Below, one piece after another: positions 9,222 through 19,147 of a stretch of DNA of 64,000 nt (position 1 is its first letter; every line of letters begins with the position of its first letter). This stretch comes from Vibrio lentus (lineage in GTDB: Bacteria; Pseudomonadota; Gammaproteobacteria; Enterobacterales; Vibrionaceae): positions 37,851 through 101,850 of the forward strand of contig NZ_MCZK01000006.1 of the NCBI RefSeq assembly GCF_002875945.1, in the 5' to 3' direction. The notes under the pieces are model-generated. The model was not told where the DNA came from. It saw nothing but the letters and a program-made list of their open reading frames with translations, and made no database searches. A program made the position numbers and the translations under genes.

Positions 9222-9980
9222 TTAAAGCATTTTACGAGCAGCTTCTACAACCACTTTGATTGAACGAGCTTCTGTTACTTTTAGCGTTTCGTGATCAGGC
9301 GTCTCTTTTTGAGTACGGTTGATGATTACACCAGCAACACAACCTGCTTTCAGACCAGAACTTGCACACATTGTTAGTAGTGTTGCAGATTCCATCTCGA
9401 AGTTTAGAACGCCCATGTCTTGCCATTCTTGCATAGAACCTTGGAAACGCTTAACAACGCGACCAGAGAACGTGTCGTAACGCTCTTGACCTGGGTAGAA
9501 CGTATCGCTTGATGCCGTTACGCCCATGTGAACTGTTGCACCTGATTCGTCAACTGCCGCTTTCATTGCTGTTGCTACTTCGAAGTCAGCAACTGCTGGG
9601 AACTCCATTGGAGCAAAGTGCAGGCTAGCGCCGTCTAGACGAACAGAACCTGTAGAAACGATCATGTCACCCACGTTTACGTGTGGTTGGATAGCACCAG
9701 TAGTACCAACACGAAGGAAAGTGCGAACACCCAGTTGAGCTAGCTCTTCTACAGCGATAGACGTTGATGGACCACCGATACCTGTTGAACATACAACAAC
9801 TGGCTTGCCGTCTAGTTCTGCGCGGTAAAGTGTATATTCACGATGGCTAGCAAGAAATACTGGATTCTCCATCTCTTCTGCAATTTTTTGTACACGAGCA
9901 GGATCACCAGGGATGATCGCAAGAGTAGCACCGTTAAGATCTGCTTCAGTAACACCTAAATGGAAAACAGCTTGAGACAT
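9222..9980 (-). CDS. udp: Uridine phosphorylase
   Basis: A 252-aa cytosolic enzyme that splits uridine with phosphate into uracil and ribose-1-phosphate. The phosphate-binding segment [10 protein letters not shown] (about residues 25-34), [16 protein letters not shown] and the ribose-binding [11 protein letters not shown] segment are all present, and the length matches the family. AAAGGAG precedes the start. A CRP-like site about 100 bp upstream fits the known control of nucleoside catabolism. It lies next to a P1B ATPase gene on the same strand, but a terminator separates them. Confidence 0.95.
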   Translation of the reverse strand: MSQAVFHLGVTEADLNGATLAIIPGDPARVQKIAEEMENPVFLASHREYTLYRAELDGKPVVVCSTGIGGPSTSIAVEELAQLGVRTFLRVGTTGAIQPHVNVGDMIVSTGSVRLDGASLHFAPMEFPAVADFEVATAMKAAVDESGATVHMGVTASSDTFYPGQERYDTFSGRVVKRFQGSMQEWQDMGVLNFEMESATLLTMCASSGLKAGCVAGVIINRTQKETPDHETLKVTEARSIKVVVEAARKML

Positions 9981-10080
9981 AGTTCGCTCCTTTTGGCTTA
10001 TTGGGCTTTTTACCCTTATTTAAGCTCATAGTAAATTCGTGGGGTACGAACACACTCTAACCAAGCTCATTACAAAATGA

Positions 10081-10096
10081 AGTGACACGCGTCACA
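10081..10096. promoter_or_regulatory. CRP-like site upstream of udp
   Basis: AGTGACACGCGTCACA fits the CRP consensus TGTGA-N6-TCACA with one change. It is centred about 108 bp upstream of the udp start. In E. coli udp is controlled by CRP and CytR. A nearby TTCGT...ACGAA repeat (10036-10050) could be a second operator. Confidence 0.6.
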
Positions 10097-10193
10097 CCAA
10101 TGATCGCAACAAGATTTCAAGTTTCACGAAAAACCGATTGGCATCACAAAAATAAGCAATCCATACGCCTACGTTGCATACTAATGAGACAAA

Positions 10194-10227
10194 AAACGCC
10201 TTTAGCTTATTAAGGCTAAAGGCGTTT
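10194..10227 (-). terminator. Terminator after zntA-like gene
   Basis: Perfect 13-bp stem (10194-10206 and 10215-10227) with six T residues following on the minus strand, 37 bp past the ATPase stop. Confidence 0.85.
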
Positions 10228-10263
10228 ATTGGCATCAAAATACTGGATATTAGCTAGAAGTGC

Positions 10264-12615
10264 TTAATCCGCTTTAGATTTGAATCGAAGCAATCGCAAT
10301 GCATTCAATGTGACCAATGCCGTCGCACCACTATCGGCTAATACCGCAACCCACAAACCGGTAATACCCAATAAGCTTGTCACCAAGAATACGCCTTTCA
10401 AACCGAGCGCCAGAGCAACGTTTTGACGGATGTTATTCATGGTCGCTTGCGACAGCTCAATCATCGCTGGTAGTTCAGTCAGGCGGTTATGGGTCAGTGC
10501 TGAGTCAGCCGTTTCCAAAGCCACATCGGTTCCCCCACCCATCGCGATACCCACATTAGCGGTTTTCATCGCCGGCGCATCATTGATGCCGTCACCGACC
10601 ATCGCAACATGTGACTGTTGAGATAACTCTTCAACATAGGTCACCTTGTCACTTGGCAGTAGGCTCGCTTTGTATTGCATACCAATCTTGCTACTGATCG
10701 CGGCTGCACTGCGCGGGTTGTCACCCGTCAGCATAATAGATTGAATGCCCAGATCGTTAAGTCGTTCAATCGCAACTTTCGCATCACTACGCAAGGTATC
10801 TTGCCAAGCAATCAGACCAATCACGTTAGTTGCTGGCTCTTGAAGCTCTTCTTGATGCTTAACCTCTAGAGCAAGAACAACCGTCTTACCTTCGCCTTCA
10901 AGGGCTTCAACTTGTGCCACTACTTCAGAAGCGAGGTCGAACGTGACTTTAGACGGTGCGAGAACTTGGTATTTAACACCATCAACATCGCCTTCAACAC
11001 CACTGCCGATCAACGCCTTCTTATTCTGAGATTCTGGAATCTCAATGTTCAGCTCTTTGACCTTGGCAACCAGTGACTGCGCCAATGGATGAGTAGAACC
11101 CACTTCAATTGCACCGACTACGCGTAGCATTGCGTCTTGCTGCCAATCAGATAAAGGTTGGATATCGGTAACCTGAGGTTTACCCTCCGTCAATGTGCCC
11201 GTTTTATCAAAAGCGATGGTTTGAATTTTACCAAGCTGCTCCAGTGCCGCTCCGCCTTTAATCAGCGCACCACGTTTCGCAGCTGCTGCCAAACCAGAGG
11301 TAATCGCTGCTGGCGTAGAGATAACCAATGCACAAGGACAAGCAATCAACAATAGCGCTAAACCACGATAGACCCACGTTTCCCATGGCTGTGCGAACAG
11401 CAATGGTGGTGTGATGATCACCAGAAGCGCGACAACCATCATCAATGGTGTGTACCAACGGCTGAATTTATCTAGGAAGCGCTCTAATGGTGCCTTGCGA
11501 GATTCGGCTTCTTCTATCAGGTGTAGAATACGGTCAATCGCATTCTCGCCCTGCTTTGAAGTAATCGTAATACGCACGACTTTATCAACCACCACGGCAC
11601 CAGCCATGATGTTGTGACCTTCGATGTGTTCAACTGGGATAGATTCGCCCGTTAAAGCACTTTCATCAAAGCTTGCAGCATCGGTGATTAGCTGGCCATC
11701 AGCAGGCAGACGAGACCCTGCCGCAACTTCGATGACATCGCCAGGAACAAGATCGCTAACTTCGACTTCGACACGTTCGCCGTTAGTAATCTTGGTCGCA
11801 TTCTCAGGGACGAGTGCCATTAAGGCTTGAACACCACTTCTTGCTCTTGATGAGGCAAAAGCTTCTAAGCGTTCACCGATCAAGAACAACAATAAAACCA
11901 TCGCGGCTTCTGCGGTTTCACCAAGATATAAAGCGCCAAGAGCTGCGACACTCATTAGTGTTTCGATTGCAAAAGGTGTCCCTGAACGGGCAAGTTGAAC
12001 CGCTTTTTTAGCAACAGGATAAAGCCCAAGTAAACAGGTAACGACGAATAAACCTTCGCTCAGTTGAGGCTGTGAACTTTTAAGTAAGGCGGCGATCAGC
12101 ATAGAGACTGCAATCGCTATAATTTGCCAATTAGGTTGGATGTGAGCTTGCCAAAAGGTCTCTGGTTGTTGTTTTTGTTTCTTGGAACCCACTTCCGTCA
12201 ATGGGAAACCCGTTTTGATAGAGACTTGTTCGATGGTTTCAGCAAGGTTTTCACTATCGAATTTAACAACAAGCTTTTCGGTAGCGAATAAAACTTTAGC
12301 TTCAATAACACCTTCGATGTTACTGACCGCTTTTTCTATTTTTCGAGCACAAGCTGGACAGTCCATTCCAGAGACCAGCCAACTTTTGGAAAATTGGGCG
12401 TTAAGAGACTCAGTTAAGGGTAGCCGGTCTTCTTCTCCACTGTCTGAACCACAACAATCATCTGCTGATGCAGAAGCCGTCGTAGAACTGCAGCATGATG
12501 AAGACGTGCCTGCGGCGGTAATGCTGGTAATTTTAGGACTAGAACAGGTCGCCCCAGTCGCTTGCGGTTGAACGTCCACTTTTGTTGAGCGGCACGCTGC
12601 ATGTTTTGCGCACAT
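10264..12615 (-). CDS. zntA: P1B-type Zn/Cd/Pb-translocating ATPase
   Basis: A 783-aa inner-membrane pump that exports divalent soft metals using ATP. The N-terminal heavy-metal domain carries CPAC at residues 86-89. The membrane metal site CPC is at 426-428, the phosphorylated Asp is D470 in DKTGTLTEG, and the hinge GDGINDAPAM follows. The late ADSGATALV segment fits the Zn/Cd subgroup. Ahead of the metal domain is an unusual 60-residue Cys/Ser/Thr-rich tail with C2, C8, C24, CC at 41-42 and CC at 53-54. A MerR-family operator sits in its promoter. The cognate regulator gene is not adjacent. Confidence 0.9.
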   Translation of the reverse strand: MCAKHAACRSTKVDVQPQATGATCSSPKITSITAAGTSSSCCSSTTASASADDCCGSDSGEEDRLPLTESLNAQFSKSWLVSGMDCPACARKIEKAVSNIEGVIEAKVLFATEKLVVKFDSENLAETIEQVSIKTGFPLTEVGSKKQKQQPETFWQAHIQPNWQIIAIAVSMLIAALLKSSQPQLSEGLFVVTCLLGLYPVAKKAVQLARSGTPFAIETLMSVAALGALYLGETAEAAMVLLLFLIGERLEAFASSRARSGVQALMALVPENATKITNGERVEVEVSDLVPGDVIEVAAGSRLPADGQLITDAASFDESALTGESIPVEHIEGHNIMAGAVVVDKVVRITITSKQGENAIDRILHLIEEAESRKAPLERFLDKFSRWYTPLMMVVALLVIITPPLLFAQPWETWVYRGLALLLIACPCALVISTPAAITSGLAAAAKRGALIKGGAALEQLGKIQTIAFDKTGTLTEGKPQVTDIQPLSDWQQDAMLRVVGAIEVGSTHPLAQSLVAKVKELNIEIPESQNKKALIGSGVEGDVDGVKYQVLAPSKVTFDLASEVVAQVEALEGEGKTVVLALEVKHQEELQEPATNVIGLIAWQDTLRSDAKVAIERLNDLGIQSIMLTGDNPRSAAAISSKIGMQYKASLLPSDKVTYVEELSQQSHVAMVGDGINDAPAMKTANVGIAMGGGTDVALETADSALTHNRLTELPAMIELSQATMNNIRQNVALALGLKGVFLVTSLLGITGLWVAVLADSGATALVTLNALRLLRFKSKAD

Positions 12616-12699
12616 AATGTATCTCCTTAATACTCAAAAAGCCTTAAGGTTGTTGCCAGTAGAATGAGCAACCAAACCTTAAGTTCCTTAAAAGTATAA

Positions 12700-12721
12700 A
12701 CCTTGGAGGTAACTCCAAGGT
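12700..12721 (-). promoter_or_regulatory. MerR/ZntR-type operator-promoter
   Basis: The palindrome ACCTTGGAG-TTAC-CTCCAAGGT (minus strand) lies between a -35 TTGACC and a -10 TATACT separated by about 20 bp. The overlong spacer with a dyad inside it is characteristic of promoters twisted open by MerR-family metal sensors such as ZntR. It sits about 85-105 bp upstream of the ATPase start. Confidence 0.8.
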
Positions 12722-12783
12722 CAAGAAGAAGTTTTCAATCTCTTCGATTTTTTATCGAAAGCCATTGATGTTCTTACATGGTG

Positions 12784-14247
12784 TTACTGCGGCTTCAGCT
12801 CAGTACCCTCTTCTCTATTCGCTGATACATCATCAATCAGAACCGCATCATGTGAACAGAAAGGTTGAGTGTTCAAGCTGACAATCGATACATCGTCTTC
12901 AACTGGGTCGATTTGAGATCCCGCCATCAGTTCAGCAACATGATAACGCAGTACCAAAATACCAAGCAGACCAAATACGACGTTACCCAGCGCTTGTCCA
13001 TACAATACGCCCAGAGCACCATACCACTGCGATCCTAAATAAACAAAAGGCAGAGTCCCTAATGTCGCTTTTCCTAAGTTCAACGCCGTTGAATACAGTG
13101 GTTTACCTAAGTTATTAAACGACGTATTCGCGACAAAGAGTGCACCATTGAATGTGAAGGTCAAAGCAACATAGGTACAGAAAGCCGCGACAATAATCGC
13201 CGCATCTCCTTGTAGGCTAAAACCTTGAATGATGTAGTCTTGAACCAAGTACAAAAGAATACAGACCGCGATGGTATAAACCGTGGTCACCAACAATGAG
13301 TTATTCAGCGTCTCCTTCACTCTGTCTACTCGATCAGCACCAAAGTTCTGCCCGATGATTGGACCAACAGCGCCAGAAAGCGCAAATATCACCGCGAAAC
13401 ACACAGGGGTCAGACGGCCAATCACCGCGAAACCAGCAACGAAATCTTCGCCATATTGCGCGATACCTGTGGTGACAATCGCATTGCCAATCGGCGTAGC
13501 GGTATTAGTAATAATGGCAGGAATAGCAATCGCAAGAATAGGACGAATGTTAAGACGCCACTGCACCATCGAGGGCGGAGCCACCAGTTGATGGCTGCGT
13601 ATCAACGGATACAGTGAGAAAAAGAGAACCGAGAAACGCGCAATAACAGAAGCAATCGCGGCCCCTTCAATGTTCCAGCCAAAACCAAAAATGAAGAGAG
13701 GGTCTAAGATTGCGTTAACAATACCACCAGACAAAGTTGCCCACATCGAACGCTTGGCATCCCCTGCAGCTCTTAACCCTGCACCCGCAGCCATGGCCAA
13801 CGCTAACAGTGGCCCACTCGGCAACAAGATTTGCAGATAGGCCTGAGCACGTTCAGCAGCCACACCTTTGGCTCCAATCGCGGCCAATAATTCAGGGATG
13901 TGTGCAAACATAATCGCGGTAACGGTTGAGCTAATCACAAATGCAGTCAGCATTATACTGGTGCTTAAGTTTCGGGCTTGGTCTCTATTTTTTGAGCCAA
14001 TCGCTTTAGAAACCAAGGCTCCCATTGCAATCGAGGTACCAATCGACACTGAGGTAGAGAAGAAAGTTAAGGTACCTGCAAAGCCCACTGCCGCCGCCAA
14101 TTCGACCTGACCGAGCATACTGATGAACAGCATGTCGAGTAAATCGACGACAAACAACGCCATCAAACCGACAGAGCCAGCTCCCGACATCACCAATATG
14201 TGGCGCATCGTTGAACCTTCTACAAACTTTGCAGTTTGATTTGACAT
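12784..14247 (-). CDS. MATE-family multidrug exporter
   Basis: A 487-aa polytopic inner-membrane protein with about 12 membrane helices. It belongs to the MATE family, which exports drugs or metabolites using Na+ or H+ gradients. Typical segments include the GAVGPIIGQNFGA loop and the two-fold related halves. I chose the start MSNQTAKF at 14247 because GGAGG lies just upstream; an upstream in-frame ATG at 14277 has none. The C-terminal tail is hydrophilic and acidic. The substrate is unknown. It is a single gene. Confidence 0.85.
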   Translation of the reverse strand: MSNQTAKFVEGSTMRHILVMSGAGSVGLMALFVVDLLDMLFISMLGQVELAAAVGFAGTLTFFSTSVSIGTSIAMGALVSKAIGSKNRDQARNLSTSIMLTAFVISSTVTAIMFAHIPELLAAIGAKGVAAERAQAYLQILLPSGPLLALAMAAGAGLRAAGDAKRSMWATLSGGIVNAILDPLFIFGFGWNIEGAAIASVIARFSVLFFSLYPLIRSHQLVAPPSMVQWRLNIRPILAIAIPAIITNTATPIGNAIVTTGIAQYGEDFVAGFAVIGRLTPVCFAVIFALSGAVGPIIGQNFGADRVDRVKETLNNSLLVTTVYTIAVCILLYLVQDYIIQGFSLQGDAAIIVAAFCTYVALTFTFNGALFVANTSFNNLGKPLYSTALNLGKATLGTLPFVYLGSQWYGALGVLYGQALGNVVFGLLGILVLRYHVAELMAGSQIDPVEDDVSIVSLNTQPFCSHDAVLIDDVSANREEGTELKPQ

Positions 14248-14380
14248 GAAACCTCCAAAAGCTGAAACACCACACACTAAAGCTCAATAGGCTTGGGATA
14301 GACAAATGCCGATCTACAAAAACAGATCTATAAAAGCTTACCTACAAAACCTGATCTGCCCAGAAAAGCTCTACACAGAA

Positions 14381-14402
14381 AAAAGGCGCTAGTGCGCCTT
14401 TT
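14381..14402 (-). terminator. Terminator after CBS gene
   Basis: Stem AAAAGGCGC (14381-14389) with its complement at 14394-14402, about 43 bp past the CBS-protein stop. Confidence 0.8.
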
Positions 14403-14444
14403 GTCAATTGTTGGTGTTGAGAAAAATAATCGTTCTTATCACTA

Positions 14445-14861
14445 CTATACAGGATGTTTGAAACATTCATCCAAGTTCTTGCCGATTGCTCTTAAAACAT
14501 CGGTTCGAGTGATGATCCCAACCAGCTTTCTATTATCGATAACCGGGTAAGCTTTTGGTTTACCTACTTGCATCATGTCAGCCAACTCAATAATGGATAG
14601 CTCAGGTGATACGGACAGTACCTCTTGGTACATGCAGTCACCTACAATGTGTGTGTCCTGACAAAAGTAGCTCACTTTAACTAGCTTCTCTAGTAGATCC
14701 TGCTCAGATAAAAAACCAATCACTTGTTCTGTTTCATCGATAACAGGGCCACCCATATGATGACTCTTCATCACTCGATCTAACGCTAGGCTTAACGGCA
14801 TATCAGGAGTGAATGTCACAACCTGCTGCGTCATGTAATCTTTCACTTTTATTGAATGCAT
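14445..14861 (-). CDS. Tandem CBS-domain protein
   Basis: A 138-aa protein made of just two CBS motifs: residues about 5-60 (KVKDYMTQQVVTF through GFLSEQDLL) and about 75-130 (GDCMYQEVLSV through GIITRTDVL). Such stand-alone Bateman modules usually sense adenine nucleotides and regulate a partner. No partner is encoded alongside. A clear GGGAGA precedes the start. I cannot assign a process. Confidence 0.85.
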   Translation of the reverse strand: MHSIKVKDYMTQQVVTFTPDMPLSLALDRVMKSHHMGGPVIDETEQVIGFLSEQDLLEKLVKVSYFCQDTHIVGDCMYQEVLSVSPELSIIELADMMQVGKPKAYPVIDNRKLVGIITRTDVLRAIGKNLDECFKHPV

Positions 14862-15102
14862 TGTGTTCTCCCTAAATACTTTCCGATAGTTCTTTTCTAT
14901 CTCGTTAACTTAATTGTTGTCTAAAATCTTGATTTTACTAAATGGATTTCAACAATTTTATTGATAGGTAAAACCTTACAAGCCCCTAAAACGAGACGGT
15001 AAAAGGCTCGAGCGTGTTTTTATGAATCAAAAAAAAGAAAAAAAGAGCCCTTACAAAGCCTTACTTATTCTTTCTTAACCTTACTTAAGCGCACTAGCCT
15101 GA

Positions 15103-15396
15103 ATGAACCAATCCTGTAACCTGCACCAAATAAATAATTTAAAAGTTACAATTGGACCTTTTATGCAACACAACAAGAGCATGTACGCGTACATCTATTC
15201 AGGAAAAGACGGAACCGAGAACACATTGGTTGCAACCATCAATAATGAAGAGAAACCACTGATCTCTTGTTGCGCTGATGAGATAAAACGAATGTCTAGC
15301 TTGGCTATTGATCTGGCCTCAAAACACAACTTGAAAGTGAAGCTGGTCAAATACCAAAGAGAACAAGAGATCGACTTCGGGTTATTCGTTAAATAG
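15103..15396 (+). CDS. Small hypothetical protein
   Basis: A 97-aa frame with reasonable coding character but no family that I recognise. A later in-frame Met at residue 21 (MQHNKSMYAY) is an alternative start; neither has a good ribosome site. The protein is mixed alpha/beta with two adjacent Cys (SCC) in the middle and no signal peptide or membrane helix. It stands alone between the CBS gene and another small unknown gene. Confidence 0.55.
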   Translation: MNQSCNLHQINNLKVTIGPFMQHNKSMYAYIYSGKDGTENTLVATINNEEKPLISCCADEIKRMSSLAIDLASKHNLKVKLVKYQREQEIDFGLFVK

Positions 15397-15560
15397 CCGA
15401 CTTATCACTCATGCCACCGTCGATAAGGTTGCGGAGTATTGTCAATGACACATGAATACCGTATTTTATGAGCAGTTATTGAGTGGTAACCTAAGTAACG
15501 CCGAGTAGCCAAGGTTACCGACTTTGGTTACCCGCTTTACTCTTATCCAAACGGCCCATT

Positions 15561-15857
15561 ATGACTTCGCTTCGTTCATCTCAAACTTATCTCGCTCACA
15601 ATCTATCTAAGCTAAAAAGCTACTTTGGCGATCTATTGGATTTCCAGTCCCGCATCTGGGTAATACACATCTTTGAAGACTCCATTACCGATCAGTCATT
15701 TGTGATCAATGAAGATGGCTTCAACGAGCCGTTAGAATGGATGAAGAAACGCCACTACCAGCCTTCGATGTTAGAACGTGTAGAGAAGATGAAGATTTCA
15801 CAAGTTATTGAATTGAAATTTGAAGACAAAATGCATCGACTGATGCGAGTAAAATAG
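15561..15857 (+). CDS. Small hypothetical protein
   Basis: A 98-aa soluble, charged frame that I do not recognise. It has no signal peptide, membrane helix or cysteine motif. The C-terminal half is rich in Lys, Glu and Met. The ribosome site is weak. It is followed by an imperfect hairpin shared with the convergent ybiB-like gene. Confidence 0.55.
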   Translation: MTSLRSSQTYLAHNLSKLKSYFGDLLDFQSRIWVIHIFEDSITDQSFVINEDGFNEPLEWMKKRHYQPSMLERVEKMKISQVIELKFEDKMHRLMRVK

Positions 15858-15899
15858 CGTTTATTACTTACCCACGAGTAGAAGCAGCAAGACACAAAA

Positions 15900-15921
15900 A
15901 AGGCCAGCATTCGCTGACCTT
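15900..15921. terminator. Bidirectional terminator
   Basis: AAGGCCAGC (15900-15908) pairs with GCTGACCTT (15913-15921) with one mismatch and has A/T runs outside. It lies between convergent genes. Confidence 0.6.
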
Positions 15922-15964
15922 CTCTAAATAACTCTCCGAACCGCTATACACTTATGACCAAGTG

Positions 15965-16921
15965 CTAGCGAGCACAATACGCATCCCAAAGGCGGATGGC
16001 TTTTGTGTAGGCTTCGGTTTTATCGTGCGTTTCAGCGAAAATAATCGCCGTCATGCTGTCGACAACAGTGTTTGCCATCAATTCCATCTCATCTTCCGGC
16101 GTACCTAGAACACACTCACTCGGCAATGAAATATCAGAGTTCATCATCTCTTCCCAATAGAAGGATTCAACCTTATCAGGAGAACTCATCCACACCGTTT
16201 GGCTAACCTTAGGGTTGTATTCCGACTCACCGTTCATGCCTTTGAATGAAATTACCGAGTGGGATTTATTGCCAATCACATACTCAACTTCTGCATGAAG
16301 TTGTGGGAAACCAGGGTGAAAACTGCCGCGTAAACCTAAACGACCGCCACCAGGGTTTAATGCACGAACCACGGTGTTGATTGGAGTACGTAGACCATAG
16401 CGGTGCTTCCAACCGATCATGGTTTGAGCTTCAGGTGCGAAATTCGCCAAAGGTAAATAAGCAATACCATCCGCTTCTAGTATCTGTTTTGCATCTTGTG
16501 GATCTTCAGCACGACGAACACCCACTAATTCCAAGTGAGTCTCTGCGTGTGTGCGACCGCTTGGCTTATCCATATAGCCATGCATCAATACCTTGTAGCC
16601 ATTGTCAGCTAAGATTTTTGCCGCCAGCAAATTCCAAGGCTTACCACTCGCGGTATCATTACGCTTACCGGCGTAGCAAGGCCAATCAATATCCGCACCC
16701 AAATCAGGCACGCGAGATTGGAAAGCTTTTACAAAGCCTGCGATCTCTTCATTGGTTTCATTTTGCACACGAATTAACATCAGTAGCATAGCCATTTGGT
16801 CGTCTCCGACCTCTCCGCTTAAATACTCATCCATGATGCGATAGGCTTGTTCGAACGATAAAGGCTTACGCCCTCTTTCCCCTCGTCCAACAGTACGAAT
16901 ACACTCTAAAATACTACTCAT
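15965..16921 (-). CDS. ybiB: YbiB/TrpD2-like glycosyltransferase-family-3 protein
   Basis: A 318-aa homologue of anthranilate phosphoribosyltransferase that belongs to the TrpD2/YbiB branch (E. coli YbiB has 320 residues). The helical N-terminus (LSFEQAYRIMDEYLSGEV) and the LRTPINTVVRALNPGG segment are typical. YbiB homologues bind nucleic acids and are not known to serve tryptophan synthesis; no trp genes are nearby. It is a single gene on the minus strand, convergent with a small unknown gene. Confidence 0.82.
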   Translation of the reverse strand: MSSILECIRTVGRGERGRKPLSFEQAYRIMDEYLSGEVGDDQMAMLLMLIRVQNETNEEIAGFVKAFQSRVPDLGADIDWPCYAGKRNDTASGKPWNLLAAKILADNGYKVLMHGYMDKPSGRTHAETHLELVGVRRAEDPQDAKQILEADGIAYLPLANFAPEAQTMIGWKHRYGLRTPINTVVRALNPGGGRLGLRGSFHPGFPQLHAEVEYVIGNKSHSVISFKGMNGESEYNPKVSQTVWMSSPDKVESFYWEEMMNSDISLPSECVLGTPEDEMELMANTVVDSMTAIIFAETHDKTEAYTKAIRLWDAYCAR

Positions 16922-17192
16922 TGACTGTTAATTCTCTTCCGTCGATAACAATAAAAATTCAATCCTTCTTCGATTCTATGACACCCATAGCGCGTTGAAA
17001 AGCGATTCAATCACTCTCATAGCTATCCACCCTACTCTCACAACTATCCATTTCCCTTATCCGAGCTAATAGTTAACGCAACCGTTAAGGTAACGGAATT
17101 CGAAAAGGAAACTCACTGGTGTTCTAAAAGTAAACTTCGTGGTGTAAAATTGGCGTAAGCAATGCTAACCGCACATATTGAGTAGTATCCAG

Positions 17193-17801
17193 ATGACTGT
17201 AAAAAAAACACTGAGCCAAAGAAAACGCGAATCTATCGTGGCCGCTGCCATCGCAGAGTTTACCGAGCATGGCTACAAAGCCACCAGCATGGATAAGATC
17301 TCTAGCCGAGCAGAAGTTTCTAAGCGCACGGTTTACAATCATTTCGCCAGTAAAGAGCTATTGCTAGATGAGATTCTCGACAGTATTTGGAGCAAAACGC
17401 TCGCGGCGACCCATTTCCCTTATCAAGCGGAACAACCACTTGCTGAACAACTCGCATCGATTGCCAATCAAGAACTTGAGCTTTTAGAATCAGAAGGCTT
17501 TATCGACTTATCTCGTGTGCTGTTTTCGGAATACTTCCACAATGCAGAACTGGCAAGTCAGGCAATGGAGAAATATTCTCAAGCTGAAAGTGGCCTGACT
17601 ATCTGGATAAAAGCCGCATTAGCGGATGGTCGCTTAGTGGAACTCGACCCATTGTTTGCCTCGACTCAGTTTATTGCTCTGCTCAAGTCGTTTGCCTTTT
17701 GGCCACAGATCATTGGTCATGCGCCCTCACCCGATGCACAACATAAACAAGTAATCATCAGCTCCAGTGTCGAGATGTTCCTGAAACAGTATCAAGCGTA
17801 A
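17193..17801 (+). CDS. TetR-family regulator
   Basis: A 202-aa TetR-type repressor. The helix-turn-helix spans about residues 25-52 and ends in the classic SKRTVYNHFASKELL. The C-terminal ligand-binding part is of the AcrR C-terminal-domain type with no recognised ligand. I place the start at ATG 17193; an in-frame TTG at 17178 would add five residues, and neither has a good ribosome site. The target is unknown. The next gene is a small Cys-containing exported protein. Confidence 0.85.
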   Translation: MTVKKTLSQRKRESIVAAAIAEFTEHGYKATSMDKISSRAEVSKRTVYNHFASKELLLDEILDSIWSKTLAATHFPYQAEQPLAEQLASIANQELELLESEGFIDLSRVLFSEYFHNAELASQAMEKYSQAESGLTIWIKAALADGRLVELDPLFASTQFIALLKSFAFWPQIIGHAPSPDAQHKQVIISSSVEMFLKQYQA

Positions 17802-17903
17802 TAAAAGTTGAGCTCGACTAAGTTTTGTTGGGTTTGATTAGAGATGCACAAACGAGTGAGGTATGATTCGCCTGCTTTACTCGTTCACCAAGACTAAGAA
17901 TTC

Positions 17904-18236
17904 ATGCCAAAGTTGATCAGCAAAATTTGGGTACACGCTTTCATGCTATTCGCTATGTTAATAGCCACCATTAGTGTGGATAGCATCGCGAGTAACAATG
18001 TTGCGCTGGCCTCTCAAAATCTATCAACGTCCGTAAGCACCTCAGCACCTTATTCAACAGCACAACCCAACATTGAACATCATTGTTGTGGTTCAGTCTG
18101 CTTGTTAAAAATGCCACCACTCATCGTTTCTGAGACATTCAACACTCAAATCGAGTCGTTGGCTTTAATCGAAAAAGAGCCCTCACACAAAGCGATCATG
18201 TCGCCTAAAGCGCCTTACCGCCCTCCTATTTCTTAA
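17904..18236 (+). CDS. Small exported protein with HHCCGSVC motif
   Basis: A 110-aa frame with a hydrophobic N-terminal segment (about residues 8-27) that could be a signal peptide or anchor. A distinctive His/Cys cluster, HHCCGSVC, lies near residues 59-66 and suggests metal binding. The C-terminus is Pro-rich. It is loosely reminiscent of small DUF2946-type proteins. It lies between a TetR gene and dsbA, both on the same strand. Function unknown. Confidence 0.55.
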   Translation: MPKLISKIWVHAFMLFAMLIATISVDSIASNNVALASQNLSTSVSTSAPYSTAQPNIEHHCCGSVCLLKMPPLIVSETFNTQIESLALIEKEPSHKAIMSPKAPYRPPIS

Positions 18237-18323
18237 TCGTTTGTCCTTTTTGGCACAACCTGCCACCACAAAAAACGGCGTTATCGCTGTACACAATGAC
18301 ATCCGAATTTAGGAAATTACCCA

Positions 18324-18923
18324 ATGAAAAAGCTATTTAGCCTATTTGCAGCTCTGATCATGAGCGCATCTATTAATGCCGCTCAATTTGAAGAAGGCAC
18401 TCACTATAAGATCCTTGATGTAGCAAAAGCCGACAAGCCCGTCGTGACTGAGTTTTTCTCGTTTTACTGCCCGCACTGTTACAAGTTTGAAGGGGTAATC
18501 AAGTACCTTAAACAAGACCTGCCAAAATCTGCAGAATTCCAAAAAGTACACGTTGCCTTTATGGGTAACGACATGGCAGTGCCTATGGCGAAAGCCTACG
18601 CCACCATGGTTGCGTTGGGTGCAGAAGAAAGCATGATTCCGGCAATGTTTGCTCAAATCCACGAGATGAGACAAACACCAAAAGATGAATCAGAACTGCG
18701 CCAAGTGTTCATCAATAATGGCATTGATGCGAAGAAGTTCGATGCGGCTTACAACGGCTTTGCTGTGAATTCAATGCAAAAACGTTTTGATAAAGAGTTT
18801 GATGCGAGCACATTAACAGGGGTACCTGGCGTACTGGTTAACAACAAGTACATCGTGAAACCAGAAAAAATCACCAGCTATGAAGAGTACAACCAGCTGG
18901 TGAACTACCTTCTAACGCTTTAA
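18324..18923 (+). CDS. dsbA: Periplasmic thiol:disulfide oxidoreductase DsbA
   Basis: A 199-aa exported thioredoxin-fold protein that introduces disulfides into periplasmic proteins. The signal peptide is cleaved near residue 19 (SINA-AQ). The active site is C49-PH-C52 and the cis-Pro loop reads TGVPGV. Length and sequence match Vibrio DsbA. AGGAAAT precedes the start and a strong terminator follows. Many vibrios carry more than one DsbA, so this may be a paralogue; I cannot decide from the window. Confidence 0.9.
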   Translation: MKKLFSLFAALIMSASINAAQFEEGTHYKILDVAKADKPVVTEFFSFYCPHCYKFEGVIKYLKQDLPKSAEFQKVHVAFMGNDMAVPMAKAYATMVALGAEESMIPAMFAQIHEMRQTPKDESELRQVFINNGIDAKKFDAAYNGFAVNSMQKRFDKEFDASTLTGVPGVLVNNKYIVKPEKITSYEEYNQLVNYLLTL

Positions 18924-18950
18924 TCAAAAACGATAGATTTTAAAACCTCA

Positions 18951-18977
18951 AAAGCCAGCGACCTGTTCGCTGGCTTT
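18951..18977 (+). terminator. Terminator after dsbA
   Basis: Perfect 11-bp stem AAAGCCAGCGA (18951-18961) and complement (18967-18977). Confidence 0.85.
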
Positions 18978-19147
18978 CTTGTCTGTATGTGTGAAGTGAG
19001 CTTGAGAATGAATGTTTGAAGATCACTCAGATCACCCTTGAATACACGTCAGAATCACAGTTCACTGGCATCCGCTGTTATTTCTCATATACTGCAACCA
19101 TATTTGGTCATTCACGACTCAGCAGTACTTCAACATTAGGTAACTTT

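Noticed and set aside
10377..12571. Many plus-strand frames across zntA
   Set aside because: All lie within the zntA coding sequence, whose motifs are complete on the minus strand.
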